Below, in pieces: positions 1 to 12,256 of a DNA stretch of 64,000 bases. Each line of letters begins with the position of its first letter. Position 1 is the first letter of the stretch. This DNA comes from Orbilia blumenaviensis (lineage: Eukaryota; Ascomycota; Orbiliomycetes; Orbiliales; Orbiliaceae): contig JAVHNS010000011.1 in assembly GCA_036872755.1 (NCBI GenBank), forward strand, positions 1,550,001 to 1,614,000, written 5' to 3'. Both the position numbers and the translations under genes were made by a program. The notes below the pieces were generated by a model that saw nothing but the letters and a program-made list of their open reading frames with translations, ran no database searches and was not told the origin of the DNA.

Positions 1-419
1 ACCAGGCTAGGGTATAGTTTTTGCATCGTAACGGGAAAGGTTTCAGGGTCGTTCATAAAGCATTTTGAATAAAACGAACAACTTGGCAGGCAAGGCTACG
101 CTATCGATGGCCGAGCTGGAGACAGTATTTGTATGATAGTGAAACAACCGTTTTGAAACTCGAGGCCCTGATGACAGCCGTGTATTTACCTACCTATGTA
201 TGCACTAGCATGGGATCGACGAAATGTCGTGCATCGATATGGTGATGCATGTATGTATGATTTGATATCAGTCCGGTAGTAACCCATAACGATATGATGT
301 GTTGCGTTGGATGGAGGCTTTGCTGTGCCACAGCCACCAAGTCGGGTACTTCGCCACATTTAGGATGCAATGAAACAGGCGGCTTCCACAAGCATCGATT
401 ACCTTCGATTGCACTGCAT

Positions 420-452
420 CTCTTTCATCATCATCACCATCACCATCACCGA
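420..452 (+). repeat. CAT/CAC trinucleotide run in DSK2 leader
   Basis: A run of CAT and CAC triplets lies about 180 bases upstream of the DSK2 start. It would encode polyhistidine if translated, but it is outside the conserved protein and is best read as a leader or promoter microsatellite. Confidence 0.6.
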
Positions 453-627
453 CTTCGATTTCGCCGCCGTGAGCTGTCTAATTCCTTCAGTGCCAGGTAT
501 TGTCTCCCGCGACTCCTGACACTTCTCCTTGCAGGTTCTTTCTAATCTCCATTCTATTTTCAGCTACCACGTTTCTCGCCATCCACAGCTCCAACCAAGC
601 TACTATCATACTATCCCATCACTAACC

Positions 628-2386
628 ATGTCCTCGGAAACACCAAAGGATACCCCCCCTTCGGAGCAGCCGGCGCCTGCCGAGTCCTCATCCTCTGCAG
701 TTGCCGCTGATGAAGCTAAGGACGAAGAGATATCTTTCACAGTCAAGTCCATCGCCGACAATAAAATTCCCATAACCGTAAACCGCTTCATTTCCGTCGC
801 GGACTTGAAACAAAAGCTCGCAGAGCCATCCTCTATCCCCGCCGACCGCCAGAGACTTATCTACTCTGGCCGTGTGCTGAAAGACGATCAGACTGTTGAT
901 AGCTATAAAATCCAGAATGGCCACACAGTTCACCTAGTCAAAGGCGCTGCTTCCACTGCTTCGGCTGCTAGAGGGGCTGTAGGTGGTAGCAGCGCGTCTA
1001 CCAGCGGCGCCGGGACCGCTGGAGGATCAACCGGGACTGGTGGGACTACAAACCCTCCCCAACAGCTGCCCAGTATGGCAGCAGGGACAGGAATGAACCC
1101 GCTTTCCAGACTTACAAATCATATACCTCTGCCTTCTGCCGAGATGTTTGGACCCGATGGTGGGGTGAGTGGGGTTTCTTATCAATATTACCGCCCAGAT
1201 CTCTTCAAATCCTCTTGCATTAATGTGCATGTCTCGCCGCCGCTATCGCTATCATTTTTATGGAGAGTTCTATGCTAACTTTGTCTATTTTCGTCTAAAG
1301 ATGGGCCCGCCGCCGAACCCTGAAGTATGTACCTATTCCTGACGCATAGACGCATGCATGCGGCACAGTGACGCTTTGCTTTCTGACCCAAAAATAAGTG
1401 CCGCCCCAGCTAACCACGATTACTGGATCAAGCAAATGCTGTCACTCATGGAACAACCCGAAGTTCGCGCCTCCATGAACGCCCTACTCCAAAACCCGGC
1501 CCTCCTGGATTCCCTTATCCAATCAAACCCAATGCTGCAGGCTATGGGTCCCGATGCAAGACGCATGATGCAGTCTGAAGAGTTCAGGCAGATGATGACT
1601 GATCCTACTATTTTCCGACAAATGACACAGATGCAGCGTGCGCTTGGAGTGGGGCCTTTTGGAAGAGGCTTCGGAGGCGCTGGTGGTGCTAGTGCATTTC
1701 CGGCACCTGGGGTTACCGATCAGACACCTGCCGAACAACAGACTCAGCAACAGGCGGGTAGTGGAGCGACGGGAACAGGCGCAGGTGCAGCTGGTGTCCC
1801 GCCGATTAACCCCTTCGCTGCACTCTTCAACCCCTTTGGTGCTGCTAATCAAACACCACCAGCCCCATCGGCAGGCGGATCGCCAGGAAGCCCTCCCCAG
1901 AACCCATTCATGCTCTTCAACCCTGCATTGTTTGGACAACAGCAACCACCGGTTGGTACACAGACACCAGGCGGCGAGCAGACTGGTAGCACAGGAGCTG
2001 GTGGAGCAGCAGGACAACAACAACCTCCAAACCCATTCAACCCCTTTATGCCACCTGGTGGGAATTTGGATTTAAATCAGCTACAAAACATGATGCAGAT
2101 CCTGGGCATGGGCCCCGGGGGAGCTGGTGGACTTGGTGGCTTCGGAGCTCCACCCGCACCTGCAGATAATAGGCCACCAGAAGAAAGATATGCAGAGCAA
2201 CTTAGACAGGTATGTTTCCCTAGATAATATAATATGCTGTTTGTAACAAGTTGATATTGATATATCCTGGGAATGACATAGTTAAATGATATGGGGTTTT
2301 TCGATTTCGACAGAAACGTTGCAGCCCTTAGGAGGAGTGGTGGAAGCGTCCAAGGTGCTATCGAGTACCTACTTTCGAATTTCTAA
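628..2386 (+). CDS. DSK2: Ubiquilin-family shuttle protein (Dsk2)
   Basis: This gene encodes a ubiquitin receptor that carries ubiquitylated clients to the proteasome. The spliced product is about 489 residues: exons 628-1164, about 1301-1328, 1410-2209 and 2282-2386. An N-terminal ubiquitin-like domain spans roughly residues 37-110 (ISFTVKS to VHLVKGA). A Gly/Ser/Thr-rich linker and STI1-type repeats follow (SNPMLQAMGPDARRMM, EEFRQMMTDPTIFRQM), then a Gln/Pro/Asn/Phe-rich region with NPF repeats. The last exon encodes a UBA domain (LNDMGFFDFDRNVAALRRS). The start at 628 has an accATGt context; upstream in-frame codons lie in a CT-rich leader. The small second exon is the least certain: an end at 1328 restores frame, but its donor is not the strongest available. 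The family assignment is secure from domain order and the UBA sequence. Confidence 0.93.
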
Positions 2387-4593
2387 TAGGCTGGTGAGGT
2401 TGTATTGGCGTCTCCTTCTTTCCTTTCGCATCTTATCATTATCATTCCCAAATATCTAGCTGGAATGTGGAGCTGCTTGCTGCTGGGGTACCACGTCCCC
2501 CCCTTTTTTTCTTCTTGTCTGGGCTTCTCACAATCATAATTTATACGCTCAAGGTTAAGGACGGTTTTGGATGTTGGTGTAAAACGGGTCGTAAGAGCAT
2601 TATTGTGTATGACCATTGCTGGTCTTAAGACTGGTACCAGGTGATATTACATATTATTTTTTTTGCTGCCCCTCCTCTTCACTTATTACGATTTATGTAG
2701 TCCGGTGTGGTATGGAAGAGATAATGCTACTTAGGAGCTCCGATGATTTCAAGAGGCGGATAAGAGTGTCTATGCCGATTTTAGCGAGCACTGGAATTGA
2801 TTAACGAACACCCAATAATCGTGCTAGGGATGGCTTCGAGGGTCCGACTAAGTACCTAAGTACTAGTCCTTGGGGTAAACCTTAAGCAATTCTAAGTGTA
2901 GCAAGGTTTCCCTGGAAAGTTCGCCACTAGTTAAAGTAAAGTAAGCCTGTTCAGGATACTAGTCGTATAGAGGCAAGTACCTATTCGGGATATCATGAGT
3001 TCACATGAAAGCCAGTATTATGATACCAAAGGCTTCACGGACTATCAAAATTATCAATGCAAGAATATGTATTGGAACCCAAACCAGGTAACCAACCGCC
3101 CAGGCGCATTTATTTGTGGTGAGCTTCGTCGGGGCTGGTTTACGAGACCATGATGAACTGGAAACATATATACCTGTCATGTACACTTGCACAGTTGACT
3201 TATTTTTTTTAACCTATGTGCCTCTACTCCATACTCTAAAGGGAACCTCGTCTATGCCTAAATATTTTATATGTAGCCACCTCATTACATTAGCTATATC
3301 TAACACCCTTTCCAACTTCTAACCTTTCGGGTATAAAAATACAGATTGAACACCAGCCCTGGACATGTTGATATGATCAAATATTGGAAAGAAAAAAAAA
3401 CAAAACCCACTTCAGAGCCGGGCCAAAAAAGCAAGAGAAAGAAAAAGTAAAGAAAGAAGTAAAGATAAGTACTATTACCTAAGTACTTATTCAAGCGAAA
3501 GAAGTAAAAAGTTTAAAAAAAAGGGCCATCAGTCTATGTGGGATATCTTTTCAACAAAGGAAAATAATCGAAGATTGAAGAGACGCATGCAGGTGCAGTC
3601 AAGTGAGCTAGCGCTATAGCTAGTGACCACTAAGATGGAGCTCTGGAGCTATAGCTGCATGTGAAATTATAGCTGGGGTCGAGATGAACTTCTGGACCGA
3701 CGCTAAAAGTACCGGAGGGACGACAGAAAACCGAAGGAAAGGAGGACAGATATGATGTACAATCGGAAAACACTAATAAAGAGTAGCTGGGATACTTGTA
3801 TCAAAAAAAGGGAACGAAGAAAAGATATATGGGGTATTGTCTGTCTTTGACCAGTTCAAGTAGAAAAAAGAAAGAAATAAGAAATGATAAAAGACAAAAC
3901 TTTAAGTAAATACCAGCATGAAGTCCCACTGAAAGATAACGCCTGTTGAACGCCGCCAAAAGGAATGGTGTTGATAATATGTAAGCTTAAACCACCGCGC
4001 ACAACTAGGAAAAAAAAAAAAAAAAGGAAGATTTTGTAATAGAGATACAAAGAAAACTGAGAGGATGTGTGTTGATGAGATCAGCATCTCCCGCCGAACA
4101 GGATATTTAGATAGTGGGATGAGACAGAGTAGAGGCTGGGGAGGAGGGTAAGGGCAACAAATTCTGTAAGCTGGTCAGCCTGAGACAATAAACCGCGGAG
4201 GGTATGAAACAGCCTCCGCACAGTCTGAGAAGGTGCAATATCTGTGGGGGGTTTGTCGTCGATATCCCGGCTACGAGAAAACCCCATGGGGCGTCCGTTC
4301 GTAACCATAGGTTGGCTGGGGTCAAGAATAAGGTATCTCCAAAGAATGCCTACTGGCGAGGAGTTTTGAGGGTATGGAGTCGGCGTCGGCCAGTGATGTG
4401 AAAGACGATTTATCATCTTCATTCTCTGACAATGCCTGAGTTAAAGCTTCATTATCGACAGGGCCTTCCACTACAATCTCCGGAAGCTTTGCCATTACGA
4501 GGCCGTTTTTAGAACCACGACTCTTTGCGAAGAGTAGTATGCAGGCACTCCTTCTGGCTTTTTACGCCGGCCTGGCGGAAAGAATGGCGGGGC
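2387..4593. other. Gene-poor interval between convergent genes
   Basis: I see no recognisable gene from 2387 to about 4080. From 4090 to 4590 the minus strand holds two protein-like open stretches. One reads MAKLPEIVVEGPVDNEAL; the other, in a different frame, contains PPTDIAPSQTVRRLFHTL. They lie just downstream of the stop of the minus-strand coiled-coil gene. They could be unresolved 3' exons of that gene, but I could not join them with consistent phase. Confidence 0.4.
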
Positions 4594-7500
4594 CTACTCA
4601 GCCAATACTTCCGCCAAAGATTCCTCGTCTACAGGAGTCGCAAGAACGATAGGCGCTGATTTCCTCGGCATCAAGCTTGGTGGTTTGAGAAACTTCTTGG
4701 ACGGGGAAACGGAAAAATTCTTGATAGAACTGGCGGCTGATTTCGTAGATCCATCTGCACCATTGTCGCTAACCGTGGTTATGCTGCTATCATCAGTCAC
4801 TTCAACATGGCGAGCTAGACTCGAGGATGCGGATTCCGGAGTTTTGGAACCAGATCCGAATTTATTCCAGAACCAGGAACCAACTCCGCGCTGTGGCTTT
4901 GGTGGTGGAGTTTTAGGTGCATTCGAAGAAAGGAGAAGCCGTGTATATGTTTGAGAACTGTATCTTGCTGGGGTATTCTGGGCAGTCGCTGGGGTTATGA
5001 CAGCCTGGAGTGCGTTAAACGCATTGGAAGACGAAGTAATAGAAATCGGAGCCTTTTCACCCTTTGGTGTACCAAATATATCAATAGGCTCCGTTTCGGG
5101 TACGAGAAGGGATTCGTGAGAGGTCGAACGAACAAGCCTTCTGCCAGGTATGGTGGTTGCGAGGAATGGGGACGGTGTGCTAAGCTCAAATGCATCAGGG
5201 ATATCTTCCTCTACCTCTTCCTCCCCATCCTCATCCTCCTCTTCATTATGTGGAGTAGAATCAATGTTGAATTGGGGCGAGTCTCCCGCTTCAGGCAAAG
5301 CAGGTTCGCTTTCTTCGGCGGGGGAAATTTCGCCCGCTGACTCAACAGGCGGGTGGGCATCCGGGAATTCTTCTTCACTCAGAACAGAGAACTGTGGGGC
5401 GTTAAAGCTTGAATGGGTTCTCCCATGTCCTCGCCTTTTCTCGACATTGATCGGACTTATTGGCATTGCTGGCCCCATAGATCCTGCACTAGTAGGTCTT
5501 GATTCATCGATGGCAAAGCTAGGGTCAAAGATTGAAGAGTCCCGGTATGTCGATGGTGCGGTCTCCGAGATTACTGTGTTCGGCACAGATGGGTTCCGGA
5601 TGTGCCCACCGAAAGCGCTCGTCGAGGTAGACGAGCGTTTCGAGGGAGTAGTTTGCTCGAACGCTGCCCAAGCGGGAGGGAGAGGGCTAGAAGAAGGCGG
5701 GTTCTTCGCCTGTGGGGCTTTAACTCTCCTCTTAACTTTACGTATGCTCCCCTTCTCCTTGGGCGTTAGCACATGATGGTGGTGATGGACGTGCAGCTCC
5801 TGTGAAAGTTTCCTATAGCCATCAAATTCATACGAAAGCGGTGACCGTCCTAGCTCGTTTGGCTCCGGCCTTTGGGTAAGCAGAACCTGCTCCCTCAGTG
5901 CGCCTATCTCGTCCTGAGCAATCATTAACATCTGACGTAATTCTGTCGTTCCAGCTTGTAATTGTTGGTTATCCTGGAGGATCTCCTTCATGAAATTTGA
6001 TATTGCGGCACCTTCCATTTTGTTCGCTGGGAAGTGGAGGTCCCTGATTGATTTCCTGGAGGCTATCTTATTGGCCAGTTTCTGGGTTTTGACCTTCTCT
6101 TGCATGTATTCGGTTTCCAGTTTGGTGTACTCATCCTGTAGGTCCTCGACCTGTCGCTCGGCCCTCTGCCATCTCGCGGCGGCATTTCGTTCATCTTCCA
6201 AAGTTATGGAGAGGTTTCTCCTGAGGTCATCTTGTTCGGTTTCGAGAACGGTGAGTTGCGCTTCCAGAATTTCGGCACGAGCAGCCCGAGCGCTAACACG
6301 GTCAAGTTCTGCCCTTGTATCATCGAGGTCGGCTGTAAGTTCACGAAGCCTAGAGTCGGCCTGTGTGACGGATTCGTTCAATGTCTCTAGCGTCTATTGG
6401 GTTATAGTACAACACATTCCAAGGGTCAGCCCACTTCTGCACGACAGCATCACAAACGGTTGAGGAATGTGACCACAACAAGCGCTTTCGAAGCCGTTGA
6501 AGGGATGAAGAGAGAGCGGGAGAAGGAGAAAGGAAGAGGGGGAGAGAGGGAGAGAGTATATGCACTTACGTTTAAAAGATCCCGGTTCTTGTCTATGCTC
6601 AGTGTATTCTGTACTTCTAACTGCTTATTTAATTCTTCGAGTCTGGTAATTTTCGAAGCCATGTCGGACCGAATCTTTTCGGCGTCATCAGCTTGGCGTA
6701 GGAGAGCCTGGAAAATAGGTGAAGACATTATTAGTACCGCCGGCCTTCTTAAGTTTGTATCTCGCAGTCGCAACTTCAACGAGCTCATCGCAATGTCATA
6801 ATCATGATCATAGCAGAAAGACCACCTTCTGGATTTGATAACAGCATTAAAGGGTTAAAGAAATTTTTTTACAGATAAGAAGATGCTAATGAATATACCC
6901 CGCGGCCCACGGCCAATCCATGGTAGAAGTCAATTTCAGAGCGCAGATTGAAAAAGGCGTCAAGTTTAGCCTGGGACGGTGAAGTAAACAAGGAGGGGAT
7001 CACGGCAAATTAGATTGCCAAAATGATGGAAGGTGGGCTGAGCTGAGTACGCGGATTCGATATGGCCCAAAAACAACATTAAAAGGCCAATTGCGACCGC
7101 GCAGCGTTGGAATATTTCTGATGGACAATGGTAAAGGAGAGGACTTCAACGTCAGAGCAAATTTGTTTTCAAGACTAAGCTTGACAGATTGTCATTGTGA
7201 AATTGGTGGGAGGTTTAGCACAAGCGGTGCGAGATATTCAGGAACCAAGGCTGCATGCGGCCTAGCGACCAACTTGAAGCTGGCCAAGCTGGCGCAGAAA
7301 ATATGTGATGGGACGAGGCGACTTGCATTTGCAGATGCTCTCAGACATGCATGGTCCTATGCCCTCGTCCCTCTCAACCCAGATCGATATCCCCGTCGAT
7401 AGCCAGCAAGGCCAATTGGTAGAATGGCGCAGACATCGCCTAATCGAACCCCCTAAAGGCTGCTTCGAATCTTCTGCCACAGTCGACTTTGGCTAGTCCC

Positions 7501-8272
7501 GTCGGACAAACCAACACCCCAACAGACTGTGCCGGAAAAACCGTGCTGATGGTTGATTGAGCTCGTCACCGCTGCGACAATGCACAGGAAATTAAACGGC
7601 TGGTGGATTGTCACAAATGGGGCAGGACATTCGCAAAGCAATTTTCTCCTGGCAAGGAGACGAGCTCGAAGGAAGATTTTTTTGAAAGTCCCAATTGGAC
7701 AAGCAATGCATAGGGGAATAAAAAAAATTTAAAAAACAAAAAATAATAAACCTGATATATTTAGGGCAATAGATGATGTGGAACAGCAAAATAGTAGTCA
7801 AAGAATAGGAAATGCAAATGCAATGGGAAACGGGCAAGCTTCGCTGGCGAGCCCAGGTATGCGGAAGGGTATGCAGCATTACGTCGAACACCCTGCGGTC
7901 GACTGGAATGTGGTTCGCCTAGGTTCATATGAAACTTACCTGTCCAAGCTGTGCAGCAGTTTGCAAGTTCTCTTCCAATTCGGACAGAACTGAGATGTTC
8001 TTCACCCTGGCTTCGCAGGTCTTCTGGCCGCAACAGCAGTGCACCTCGTGCGCTGGACTATGACTCCTTTCGCCGCCGTCTGCTGTAGATGTAGGGCCGC
8101 TGCCCCGGCCGTCGAAAGATGAAGCTGCTGTCGACGTATTGTATGTCGACGAGTATTGTCTCTCGCGATCCAGAAGCTTATTCCTTGTGTATTCCGTAAT
8201 AGCGTCCAGACTGGTCCGGTCGTTGAAGGTACGAGAGTGTAGGATTCTCCGAGGACCGATGGGCGATGACAT
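4594..8272 (-). CDS. Long coiled-coil protein, possible dynein-adaptor-like
   Basis: The spliced protein is about 756 residues from exons 8272-7940, 6707-6570 and 6393-4594, all joined in phase 0. The first 111 residues are basic and disordered, and end in the start of a coiled coil. Exons 2 and 3 continue the coil to about residue 340 (LEELNKQLEVQ, LRELTADLDDTRAEL, LEDERNAAARWQRAE). The C-terminal half is Ser/Pro/Glu-rich and low complexity, with a His stretch (HVHHHHHVL), basic KVKRRVK and an RRLVRSTSHESLL motif. Splicing exon 1 to exon 2 creates LEENLQTAAQLGQALLRQ, which resembles the AAxxG CC1 box of dynein adaptors. I do not recognise the family by name. The first intron, 1,232 bases, is unusually long. 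The start at 8272 (MSSPIGPRR) is preferred over an upstream in-frame ATG because that extension looks non-coding. Confidence 0.75.
6708..7939 (-). other. 1.2 kb intron of the coiled-coil gene
   Basis: The interval runs from a GTAAGT donor to a TTTTCCAG acceptor on the minus strand and joins two coiled-coil exons in phase 0. It contains no recognisable coding sequence on either strand. A tRNA-like D-arm near 7400-7430 (gccaattggtagaatggc) lacks a pairing T-arm or acceptor stem. Neighbouring introns are mostly 50-140 bases. Confidence 0.6.
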
Positions 8273-11200
8273 GTCGATTCTAGACTCCTTACTTTTTGTC
8301 GGTGCAGTAAATTCGGACGATCGCCTCCTGTGCAACCAGTCGGTCGTCCGTCCGTGTGGACAAGATTTCCTCGATGTCGAACAAGAGGGCGTTTTTTTCT
8401 TCCTCCTTGTGGGTGTAGCCCGATGGTAAAGCTGGTACGGTATCACCCTTAGATCGGTCGGGTAGTGGTGGTTAACCACGAGCTTATAAGGATGTGATCC
8501 CCGAACGTATAGCGTGGACAGTTAAGCTTAAGTGCGGAGCTATAGTTCTAACTTGCATCGACAGCTACTATTCGAGTCCCAGGCTACCGGCGCAGTGATG
8601 CGATGCAGTCTTGCGACGGTGTCGTGAGAGGCTCCCCAGGGGATTGGAGATGTCGTAATCCCGCAGGGAGATCCGCGCGTGGTTCGTCGACGGCTTTCGG
8701 AGTAGTCGAAAACGTCCGTTCAATTTTTACGGAACGCAAAAATCAATAATTAGAGTTGGGAATGTTTAAAAGAAGGGTTTAAGTTAGGAACCAAAATTTT
8801 CTAGGGCCACTGTCTCTATTTTTCCCTTTTCCGCTTGTGTGAAGCTCAAGCTTCGTGAAAGCAACCCTGTAGCTTCTGATGGGTTTCCAGAATGGCTGGT
8901 GGACCAGGCTGGCTAGGATGAAGTGGGAATAGCCCCAACGGAAAGCCAGAGTGATGATTTGGCGCGTTCGGCAACAGGGTGCTAAAACTAGCCGGATACT
9001 TTACAGGTACTCTATCTCGGACATTTAGAAAGAGAGATATAGTCCCTTTTTCGATTATTTCTTACGGTACAGTACTTATAAGTCATTATGTAAGGGAGTA
9101 TCTGATTGTAAATGGGGAGGCGAAGAGCGATGGAGTTCACGATGGTTCCAGTGCACAGCAGCCTGCGTCATCCACTTAGGAACCATCGACAGATGCTATT
9201 GGACAGGGACGGAACTGTATGTGGAGGCGATGGTTCACATGCACAACGTCTGAACCCAAAGCCGGCCACTTGCAGACGACTGTCGGAACTAGTCTCTCGA
9301 ATGCACGATCGAAATCAGACGAAACATCCTACTGGCTGGTGGGGATGAAATCTAACTGGCTGGCTGGCTGTCAACCGATGGTGCTTGCTTGATGTGTTGT
9401 ACTAGCTATGTTGCCGGTTGTGTTAAGATGCATGATATCACATGCGCCCACCGACGAGGTGCGAGATTCGTCCGTGAATGTATGGGGTATCTACTTGACA
9501 AAGTAATTTGTACTAGGTAAGTGCTCGAGTGCTTACGCACCTAAGTTAGTAAGTATGTGTTAAAGTATTTTAGCATACATGTGCAGACCCGCAGGGTGAG
9601 GTAAGTTGCTTGAAATAGGTACTTACACGATCAATTGAGCAGTTGAGCAGGTGCTGAAGCTCATGAAGCTGCAGAGCTGGATGAATTCTTCACAAACAGG
9701 ACTGGTCCAAGAATACAATCCATCCAAATGATCCATCAGGGAGTCTTCCGGTTAGCTCCTCTAGGCTCATCGCATTGTGGTACTGCGGTATCCGGTCTCG
9801 ATCCCGAGACGACGCTACTACCTAAGTACTTAGGTAGGTACTAACCACCAGCTGCCATGTATGCGTATACTACGCCCAGTGCTGATATATATGTATACCT
9901 CATCGATACCTTCATATCTGTCAATTCAGGGTCCAAGATATATGAAAGTACATAAGTACCTTGCACTGACAAGGCATCTTAATCAAATTTGTATTTATTT
10001 GCTCGACAGTAGGACGCACATGTACCCACACGTATACACTTGACCAACCCCCCTTATAATTATAGCCTTCTAGGCATCTGAGAGCTGGCCTCGTAGGAGC
10101 GGGCCGTGTGAGCTGTGAGTTGGTAATGTGATGAGATTGAAGCCCAATGTAACGATCCTCTGCTCTCTACCTGTATAAGGGATATCTTATATGCGCATAT
10201 GCATACTATGACACTCCGGTTAGAGTTTTTATTATTAAAACTTCACTATCACCTCGTACCAGCTCCTGAAATCGATTCAGAATTGCGAACAGCTGTACAG
10301 GGCTCCTCGAGAGCCACTTCTTCCCGCATACAATACGACAACCACGTTCGCAGTTGTAATAGCACAAGCGGGTCCCTCAATATTTCCTAGCCAAAACTAC
10401 CGCAATAATAGCCCGGAATCCCCACAACGACAACTGGACACCGATCCGAACGGTTGAAAATCAGCTTTTGCTCTTTGGAAAGTGGGTTTTCGTGGCTGCC
10501 GTGAAACGAAAATTGAACAATAATGGGCTCAGAAAATTGCGGCACTCTCCGGCGACATGTATGATATTATCGGAACGGAGTGGAGGTCCATGCTATGCCT
10601 GAGGCGTCGGCGGTCATCATCATCTTGCTCTGTTTCACTGCCTTGCACGAATAACTTCCCCCTGTTTTTTTTCAGCCCTACTATGCAGCCAGCTATTCTC
10701 CGAATGTCAACTCAATTTTCACTTTTGTCCAGGAACGGTGCCCTGCATTGGGCAAATCCATCTTCCAACATAAACAACTCGAGTACGCGTCCGTATGTAT
10801 ATGCGCATATCTTCGCCGTCATACCAAGCCATTGATGAAGCTTGTATTCTTCACGAGTCATATTCTACCAGAAACCCTAGCATTGGATCCCTTCAGTCCA
10901 TTCTACATAGCTAATCCGATGTGCAGCCGGTGACACAAATCAGCCTCTGCCTATTAAGCTTAAACCATGCCCTTGTCGGGTTAGACTTTGACGGTCCCCG
11001 AATGGTGGGCCAAAGCCGCAAAATGCCTTCCTAGTCGCCTTCCCTTAATCTCGCTTGATGAATACTTCCCAGTCCTCTTTGGAGTTGGAGATCGATGGGC
11101 GGGTGTCCAAGGCTTATTGGCTAGATTGCAATTGCGATTGACCTTGGATAACGTGATCCCTGAAAAGTTCATAAGTGCATCGCCTCCCATGGGAACTAGA

Positions 11201-12256
11201 AGGTTGCGAGCAGAATCTTGTTTCGTTCATTCTTTCGAGGGAGACCCTAACAGCACAGCAGTACCGGCGCTGACAATCGGCCGACGTTCGTTAAAGACAG
11301 ACTACTAGTACTTAATTACTTTGTACTGTACTTCACAACTGCCAGTTCATCATTGCCATATTAACCAAGAAGAGGGTGGCATTACAACGAAACAGACCCA
11401 CTGGGAGTAAGCAGTACATACATCTTTCATCTTCACCGTCGCTCTTTTATTTTCTCCACCTTCCCTTATAATCTATTCACTTCGACTCGATCCACGTCTC
11501 CTTCATACTTTCCTCTTTTATCCCCATTATTTTTTAAACAGAAAAAATAAAATAATAAAAATAAAAATAAATAAGACCCAGGACCCTTTTTTCCCCTTTC
11601 CTTCGCTCTTTCGTCAATCCATCCAGCTAGCAACATTCTTGGAATTCTCTTGGGTACACACGGATGCAATTAGAAATAAAATCCCTTGAAAAAAAAAACC
11701 ATTCCTGAAGAGGCGCCACTTTACCTCTTCTAGAACGCCGGCATTATATCTCGTGAGCGAACAAGCGAGCGTTCACCTTTTTAGCGTAAGTAGAAGACAA
11801 TCACATATAAGTATTTTCTTTGGGAATTCAGCCCTGTAGTACGATGGATTCATGGGTAGGGTGTGCTGGTCCCGCCAGATGCATCGCCACCGCGAATCAG
11901 CCTACCTTTGAGGCCTTCGCCCCTCAAGACCAAGCCTGCGTCGGTGACTGATATCACCGTGACGAGCTCTGCCCTGATCTGATCCAAGCTTTATACATAC
12001 ATAAAGCTGCATCTGCACTCCACACGTTTCTCCCTCCATTTCCTTCAGCCTTCCCAGTTATATCTACTCTTGGATTTGATAGGCCGAAAGTAGCCATCAA
12101 TACAGAATATAATACAACTTTGTTCCAACACATCGCATTTACATTAACGCTCACCCATCACTCAACCAGCAGGCTAGCAGCGTAATCATTGCACCTCTAC
12201 GACCCGACCGCTTCACCGTATAAAAAGCTCGGCTGTCAGCTTTCCAATAGTTCACA
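8273..12256. other. Gene-free interval of about 4 kb
   Basis: No open frame here shows conserved domains or plausible exon chains. A 106-codon plus-strand frame at 10988-11308 has no recognisable motif. Several copies of the palindromic TACCTAGGTA-type motif occur, for example at 9820-9842. Sequence just before 12257 is promoter-like. Confidence 0.5.
12219..12226 (+). promoter_or_regulatory. TATA box of the Kex2-repeat protein gene
   Basis: The sequence TATAAAAA lies 31-38 bases upstream of the ATG at 12257, a canonical core-promoter element. Such a clear TATA box is typical of regulated rather than housekeeping fungal genes. The leader must be very short if it is used. Confidence 0.6.

Noticed and set aside
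7390..7490. tRNA-like sequence (D-arm gccaattggtagaatggc, then ttcgaat)
   Set aside because: The D-stem pairs, but the T-stem and acceptor stem do not pair and no sensible anticodon arm can be drawn. It lies inside an intron.
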